A stretch of 35,386 nucleotides of DNA from an uncultured Clostridium sp. (GTDB taxonomy: Bacteria; Bacillota; Clostridia; Lachnospirales; Lachnospiraceae). Below, in pieces: positions 31,600 through 35,386 of the stretch. Positions within the stretch are counted from its first letter, which is position 1. Each line of letters opens with the position of its first letter. The notes beneath the pieces were generated by a model. It was given only the letters and a program-made list of their open reading frames with translations. It searched no databases and was not told the origin of the DNA. Position numbers and translations under genes: made by a program. Location of the stretch: positions 1 to 35,386 of the forward strand of contig CAMEIH010000029.1 in assembly GCA_945917985.1 (NCBI GenBank), given 5' to 3'.

Positions 31600-32105
31600 T
31601 TTCTTTTCCTTTACCTTCCCTACAAGAGTCTCTGTCTCCTCCGGCACGTTCTCTCTACGGAGAAATGCGCGGACACGTTTTGCGTATCGTCTTATTGGAC
31701 TCATAATAACGTAGAAGCCTCTGCTTCAGTGCATATGAGCCATGATTTGATTCGGGTCATTACATATCCAATACCAATATCACCCCTAAATCTCCCAGTA
31801 TAAATCAACTTGTTTCTTTGCTTCTTTCTCATCAAAACCATACTTATCGCAGAGACGCCTCATAACAAACTCCTTTGTTCCTCCACAGTCTCTTCCCATC
31901 TTAATGATTTCCATAACTGCTTCCTCTGCTCTCTTCTCCGCTTCCTCTGCTCTCTTCTCAGCTTCCGCCGTCTTCCTCCTCTCTGCCTGTATATCCATTT
32001 TGTCCATGTTTGCAAACAATTCTCCCATTTTCTTTTCCTTTACCTTCCCTACAAGAGTCTCTGTCTCCTCCTCCGGCACGTTCTCTCTACGGAGAAATGC
32101 GCGGA
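31520..32105 (-). repeat. Direct repeat pair of about 155 bases
   Basis: Bases 31949-32105 in the full rpn gene and 31520-31673 in the orphan cassette are identical except for one substitution and one 3-base deletion. They are 429 bases apart in the same orientation. Similarity drops sharply at both borders. A third, more diverged copy lies at about 31070-31207. Recombination between the two near-identical blocks would swap the C-terminal tail or delete the segment between. Confidence 0.9.
31786..32028 (-). CDS. Putative intragenic short product of rpn (RpnS-like)
   Basis: Inside the rpn gene, in the same frame, AAAGGA (32036-32041) stands 7 bases before ATG 32026-32028. Translation from there would give an 80-residue protein starting MGELFANMDKMD and ending KKQVDLYWEI: a short coiled coil plus the variable tail, without the nuclease domain. 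Rpn genes of Enterobacteria are described as producing such separately translated tails, which block the full-length toxin. The same ribosome-binding site and start are conserved in both orphan cassettes. Confidence 0.55.
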   Translation of the reverse strand: MGELFANMDKMDIQAERRKTAEAEKRAEEAEKRAEEAVMEIIKMGRDCGGTKEFVMRRLCDKYGFDEKEAKKQVDLYWEI

Positions 32106-32853
32106 GCACATTTGCAATGATATCCAGCAGATAATCCGGGGTGTCCTTCAGTATTTCCTCCACCTTCTCAGCAGGAAGAGAACGGAACTGTTCCACGTCA
32201 TCGATACTCTGGAGCTTGTTGATCAGCATCACGAGGGAAATCTCGTCTCCGTGTTCCAGCAAAGTTTCGTTGCTGTAATCATGGACAGGAACGATATAAT
32301 AGGAAAAGTTAGGGAGAAATTCTTTAAAAGTTTCCCCGAACATGATCTTATCCTTAAATTCCTTCGGTGCTGTCCACCTTCCCTTCCCCTCATAATACAC
32401 GATGGGAATGATGGGAGGATAGATGAAATCCTTCCGTCTTGTACAGCCCGGATTCTCCTGTTCCATCCGTCTCTCATACCGCTCCCAGATGTAAACCATA
32501 TAGCGGAATATCTGCATATGGATATTATATTCTACATTCGATTTATGTTCAATAAGCGAGATAAGAAAAAACGATGTAATGTTGTTTTCTCCACGAATTT
32601 TTATCTCTTTGATCCGGTCTGCTTCCCTCTCATTGGAAAACAGCGGCACAAATTCTTCCGATACATCCTCGATATCCTCCGGTCTCACATCCTTGAAATG
32701 TGGCAGATCCACGTAATCATTCAGAAACTGGCAGCAAAGATTGTTGTCCTCAAAGATCACCTTGCCTGTGTTATTCTGCAGCGTGGTACAAAGAATGCCG
32801 CTTTTCTCTTTTTCTTCCGGATGCTTCTTCTCTTCAAGCTTTTTTCTTCCCAT
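31786..32853 (-). CDS. Rpn-family PD-(D/E)XK nuclease (recombination-promoting nuclease)
   Basis: 355 residues. The N-terminal 240 residues form the Rpn nuclease domain: Asp79 (EADRIKEI), Glu102-x-Lys104 (LISLIEHKS) and Gln114 (MQIFRYMVYIWE) give the catalytic PD-(D/E)XK pattern, and IYPPIIPIVYYEG is a clostridial family signature. A helical linker (LRAFLRRENVPEEE) leads to an Ala/Glu/Lys coiled coil and a C-terminal tail ending in LYWEI. Known Rpn proteins are DNA endonucleases with toxic, antiphage activity. The ATG at 32853 has GGAGG 11 bases upstream; an adjacent TTG at 8 bases could also serve. An internal start and two downstream orphan tails make this locus unusual. Confidence 0.9.
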   Translation of the reverse strand: MGRKKLEEKKHPEEKEKSGILCTTLQNNTGKVIFEDNNLCCQFLNDYVDLPHFKDVRPEDIEDVSEEFVPLFSNEREADRIKEIKIRGENNITSFFLISLIEHKSNVEYNIHMQIFRYMVYIWERYERRMEQENPGCTRRKDFIYPPIIPIVYYEGKGRWTAPKEFKDKIMFGETFKEFLPNFSYYIVPVHDYSNETLLEHGDEISLVMLINKLQSIDDVEQFRSLPAEKVEEILKDTPDYLLDIIANVLRAFLRRENVPEEETETLVGKVKEKKMGELFANMDKMDIQAERRKTAEAEKRAEEAEKRAEEAVMEIIKMGRDCGGTKEFVMRRLCDKYGFDEKEAKKQVDLYWEI

Positions 32854-32880
32854 CAATACAAATACCTCCCTGTGCTTTGA

Positions 32881-32914
32881 CAGACAGGTAAAAAGTCCCC
32901 ACTTATCCTGTCTG
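32881..32914. promoter_or_regulatory. Inverted repeat upstream of rpn
   Basis: CAGACAGG (32881-32888) and CCTGTCTG (32907-32914) form a perfect 8-base dyad with an 18-base loop, ending about 20 bases before the rpn ribosome-binding site. It could be an RNA hairpin in the leader or an operator. The gap 32854-33317 also holds dyads at 33020-33037, 33043-33078 and 33147-33181. Confidence 0.4.
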
Positions 32915-33119
32915 CGCTTTTCTCTTAACAGTTTTCAGTGAATGTTCAGGCGAAACGCCTAAATTTGCAGCAAAGAGTAATTTCTTCATAGTAAGGCCGT
33001 TCTCTCTGCCAAAAGACATTCCATAAAAATATGGAACAGGATGCATTACTTGCAGTCTTAAATTGACAGGTAATGCAAATTTTTCTTTAAGAATACTCTC
33101 ACTGTAACAGAAGCGTAAT
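32903..33119 (-). other. Open frame without start upstream of rpn (possible gene remnant)
   Basis: A 71-codon frame bounded by TGA (33120) and TAA (32903) has protein-like composition, with stretches FALPVNLRLQVMHPVPYFYG, GMSFGRENGLTMKKLLFAAN and GVSPEHSLKTVKRKAQTG. No internal ATG has a convincing ribosome-binding site. I do not recognise it. It may be the end of a lost gene, or the MKKLLFAAN frame (28 codons) may be a leader peptide before rpn. Confidence 0.35.
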
Positions 33120-33199
33120 CATAGTGCAAGCGGTTTTATGAGATTTCATAAACTTTTATGTTTTTTCATAAAAAGTTTATGGGTTCCGGCCTCTTGCCT

Positions 33200-33240
33200 T
33201 TAAAAACAAAAAGCGGAAACCCTGCACTCAAGGTCTCCGC
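33200..33240 (-). terminator. Rho-independent terminator after the surface-protein gene
   Basis: GCGGA (33213-33217) pairs with TCCGC (33236-33240), with further inner pairing of ACC and GGT, and is followed on the minus strand by CTTTTTGTTTTTA. It ends the transcript of the secreted-protein gene about 80 bases after its stop codon. Confidence 0.75.
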
Positions 33241-33317
33241 AATTTTCTCTTTCTTAGATTGTAGTTGTATTTCCCGGACTTTAGCCGCTCTGTCCAATGT
33301 ACTTTGTCCGGCTTTCC

Positions 33318-34634
33318 CTATCTCTCTTCAATCGTTGCACCTGTCACCTTTGCAAAATAGAAATATCCATAGAAGTTCTCTTCATCATCAAGCAGTGCCG
33401 CATAATCTACTCCCGCAGGAATTATCATCATATAGGGCTTTTTCTCATACTCGAACGTGATCTCTACTGTAACATCGCTTCGTTCTGCCAGTTTCTTAAT
33501 AAGATAATCAGACATGGTGTACAGTCTTCCGGTGTCATATGTTACGGTTCCATTTAAAGGTGCATTCTTGACCTCCCCATAAAGACCCTTTACAAACACC
33601 TGACTTGCAGGGATTATGCTTCTTTCTGCTACTGCTCCGCAAGAACATCTGTATTCTTCTATTCCGTCCTGCCCTGCACCGGCTTCCTGTACGGTTACCC
33701 ATGAGTAAGAATGCTCGTGTACTTCTTCTATTTTAATAGGTTCTTCTATTTTAGTTGGCTCCTCTATAGGATTAGAGCTTGGTGTATTTCCATCATCAAA
33801 TTTTAAATCATATGCCTTCTGCACATTCAAGGTATATACCTTCCCATTTTCCACGGGACCTTCCCATACCTTATAACCATCATCTCTTCCCTCTAATGCA
33901 GCAGAAACCAAAAAGCCTCCCTCAACACTTATAACCTTTAAATAGACAGTCGCTACAGAAGCTTGAAAAACATATCTTGAACCATAATAAACTAAATTTG
34001 CATCACTGGGATTAGCCAACTCATTCCATGTATTTCCATTATAGGAATATTGAATCTTAGCCCCTATAACCGGCAAACCTACGGGAACCTCCGTACTGCT
34101 ATATTGCCCGTAATCTAACAGATTACCGGAATTATCCCACAGTTCAACAGAGATTGCGTCAGTCGGCGCCTCTGTGTTGCCTCCACCGGGATTATTATCC
34201 TCAAAATCAACATTTAAAGCTACAAATGTATCTAACTCCGCCACGCCAAGACTTTTAAGCGTAAAAGTATAGGTTGTCACCTTTCCTACTGTCACCGCTG
34301 CATCATCAGGGAAAGAAAGACCGCTGCCTCCCTCTGTTCTGAGCACACCCTTTTTGCCTTCTTCATTTGCTGTAAGTTCCACCACAATCTCAGTATCCAG
34401 AGAGCCAATTACCACGCTTGATGAATTACCGCTGTACTGTATACCGCCAATGGTCAATGTTGCGGTGCCATTGGTTCCCGTAAAGACTCCACCTGAAACC
34501 GTTGCTCCTGACCATCCCAGTTCCAAATTTTCATCTTGTGCTCTTACCTGCATAGGTATATATGCCATTGACATAACCATGCATAAGGTAAGAATTCCTG
34601 TTAAAAATCTTTGCAGTTTTTTCTTAATGTTCAT
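33318..34634 (-). CDS. Secreted surface protein of unknown function
   Basis: 438 residues. An N-terminal signal peptide (MNIKKKLQRF, then a hydrophobic core, likely cleaved after VRA or RAQ near residue 32) indicates export by Sec. The mature part is rich in Gly, Thr, Ser and Val with beta-sandwich character, then a short spacer of PTKIEEPIKIEE repeats. A C-terminal domain follows with HSYSWVTVQEAG and EEYRCSCGAVAERSII, a Cys pair seen in many clostridial surface proteins. There is no LPxTG anchor or repeat array. The ATG at 34634 has GGAGG about 7 bases upstream. Ligand and role are unknown. Confidence 0.8.
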   Translation of the reverse strand: MNIKKKLQRFLTGILTLCMVMSMAYIPMQVRAQDENLELGWSGATVSGGVFTGTNGTATLTIGGIQYSGNSSSVVIGSLDTEIVVELTANEEGKKGVLRTEGGSGLSFPDDAAVTVGKVTTYTFTLKSLGVAELDTFVALNVDFEDNNPGGGNTEAPTDAISVELWDNSGNLLDYGQYSSTEVPVGLPVIGAKIQYSYNGNTWNELANPSDANLVYYGSRYVFQASVATVYLKVISVEGGFLVSAALEGRDDGYKVWEGPVENGKVYTLNVQKAYDLKFDDGNTPSSNPIEEPTKIEEPIKIEEVHEHSYSWVTVQEAGAGQDGIEEYRCSCGAVAERSIIPASQVFVKGLYGEVKNAPLNGTVTYDTGRLYTMSDYLIKKLAERSDVTVEITFEYEKKPYMMIIPAGVDYAALLDDEENFYGYFYFAKVTGATIEER

Positions 34635-34694
34635 GTTGTTTCCTCCTCTATACTTTCTTTTTTTAGCTTGGGGGCTCCTAAAAGAAAAACTCCC

Positions 34695-34775
34695 CTTATC
34701 TATTTCCACCTTATCCTTTGTTGCTCCCACTCACAGGGAAAAGTGGATAAGCTTTTTCCTTTTACAAGGCTTATC
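34695..34775. promoter_or_regulatory. Cluster of four GATAAG/CTTATC boxes
   Basis: CTTATC occurs at 34695, 34710 and 34770, and GATAAG at 34746, so the last two also form a 7-base dyad (34746-34752 with 34769-34775). They lie 60-140 bases upstream of the surface-protein gene. No convincing promoter was seen in this gap. A role as protein-binding site is speculative. Confidence 0.25.
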
Positions 34776-34861
34776 TTTTCTCCTTATTCATCCCATACTG
34801 AATATTTTTTTATTGATCCATCCTCCAAAAATTTTCACGAATTTTTTTCGGTAGTCACCAC

Positions 34862-35386
34862 TTATTTATGAATCTCGAAGTTCGTTACATCTTCCCAATT
34901 ACGGCGAATGGCAATCTCGGCTGTAAGATCAGTATTATTGTACGATACGGACCACTGGGTGTTGCTTGTGATGGCATCCGGATCAGGATTCTGCGCCGCC
35001 ACTTTCATTGCCTCCCACACGGTAGCATTGGTGTAATTACCTTTCTCCTCATCCAGCACTTTCATCACGGCATCATAGCGCTCTCTGCCGTGACCGTAGA
35101 TACCATTCTTCTGATTGGGAAGCACCTTATCCTTATAACGGATAAAGAAATTGGTGACCGCCTCGGTGGGCGTCGCGATGAGGTTTCTGTCCTCGCTGTC
35201 AGGGTCATATTCCACCACTCTTCCGTCACCCGATGCATCGGTAATGTAGAAGTGATAGTCCCTGCCGCTGGACGAGAACATATCATAGCTGCGCAAAAGT
35301 TCAACCGCTTCCTCTGTAGTCGCCGCCCTGTCAAGAACAAGACGTATTGCCAGGGTGGTCGCGATGACAGGCTTGCAGGTGTTCTG
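34862..35386 (-). CDS. Linear amide hydrolase, C45/choloylglycine-hydrolase-like (5' end missing)
   Basis: The C-terminal 174 residues of a gene that begins beyond the window. TTLAIRLVLDRAATTEEAVE, followed by LLRSYDMFSSSGRDYHFYIT and DASGDGRVVEYD, is characteristic of the Ntn-hydrolase group containing penicillin V acylase, bile-salt hydrolase and peptidase family C45. The N-terminal catalytic Cys is outside the window and cannot be checked. The enzyme cleaves linear amide bonds, for example of N-acyl amino acids or conjugated bile acids. The last third (SVSYNNTDLTAEIAIRRNWED) is the usual C-terminal strand pair. It is followed after 227 bases by the surface-protein gene. Confidence 0.8.
   Translation of the reverse strand, partial: QNTCKPVIATTLAIRLVLDRAATTEEAVELLRSYDMFSSSGRDYHFYITDASGDGRVVEYDPDSEDRNLIATPTEAVTNFFIRYKDKVLPNQKNGIYGHGRERYDAVMKVLDEEKGNYTNATVWEAMKVAAQNPDPDAITSNTQWSVSYNNTDLTAEIAIRRNWEDVTNFEIHK

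Noticed and set aside
31234..31704. Start of orphan cassette 1 at the ATG at 31704
   Set aside because: That ATG has no ribosome-binding site and its first ten residues match nothing in rpn. The ATG at 31599 has AAAGGA at 7 bases, as in the other two copies.
31810..32880. A 356-codon open frame on the plus strand
   Set aside because: It is the exact antisense of the rpn gene, lacks a ribosome-binding site and has no recognisable domain. The minus frame carries the nuclease motifs.

Overview
The window looks like a chromosomal segment of a Gram-positive Firmicute, most likely a Lachnospiraceae-type Clostridium. The signs are AGGAGG-type ribosome-binding sites, moderately AT-rich DNA, a T-box-controlled threonyl-tRNA synthetase without a TGS domain, TraX and acyltransferase-3 membrane proteins, and remnants of toxin families typical of gut clostridia. 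Every gene I can support lies on the minus strand, so transcription runs from base 35386 towards base 1. No tRNA, rRNA, CRISPR array, integrase or complete insertion sequence was seen.

In transcription order: the end of a C45/choloylglycine-type amidohydrolase (34862-35386) and a secreted surface protein (33318-34634) come first. An Rpn-family nuclease gene (31786-32853) follows, and two orphan C-terminal cassettes of the same gene sit directly behind it (30979-31704). Next are small enzymes: an alpha/beta hydrolase, an HD protein, a GNAT acetyltransferase, a scrap of a hexapeptide acetyltransferase, a HAD phosphatase, an acyltransferase and TraX (26364-30951). Then come SurE, a P-loop kinase, an HTH-flavin-barrel regulator with a stand-alone flavin-barrel protein, a lipoprotein, a DUF89 phosphatase and a DinB-DUF3795 fusion (21303-26273). 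The T-box and thrS occupy 19152-21270. A TetR-MFS-ABC export operon (14021-19100) has matching palindromes in front of the regulator and the transporter. After it are a metallo-beta-lactamase-fold protein, an APH(3')-like kinase, an intergenic repeat cluster, an acetyltransferase and methyltransferase pair, and a Fic protein with an inverted repeat over its promoter (9062-13917).

The last part (37-8977) is rich in drug-sensing and resistance themes: an HTH-kinase fusion, a CPBP membrane protein, three regulators with different DNA-binding domains (AraC, MerR, Xre) each fused to a GyrI-like ligand-binding domain, and a short UvrA2-type ABC ATPase in an operon with the MerR regulator. Between the phosphoesterase and the Xre-GyrI gene lies what appears to be a decayed type III toxin-antitoxin locus: promoter, short structured RNA, terminator and a broken ToxN start.

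The most interesting observation is the Rpn locus. All three C-terminal copies carry the same internal ribosome-binding site and start codon. The full gene could therefore also make a short C-terminal protein, as in the described RpnL/RpnS toxin with an intragenic antitoxin, and the orphan cassettes could supply variant short proteins with different tails.
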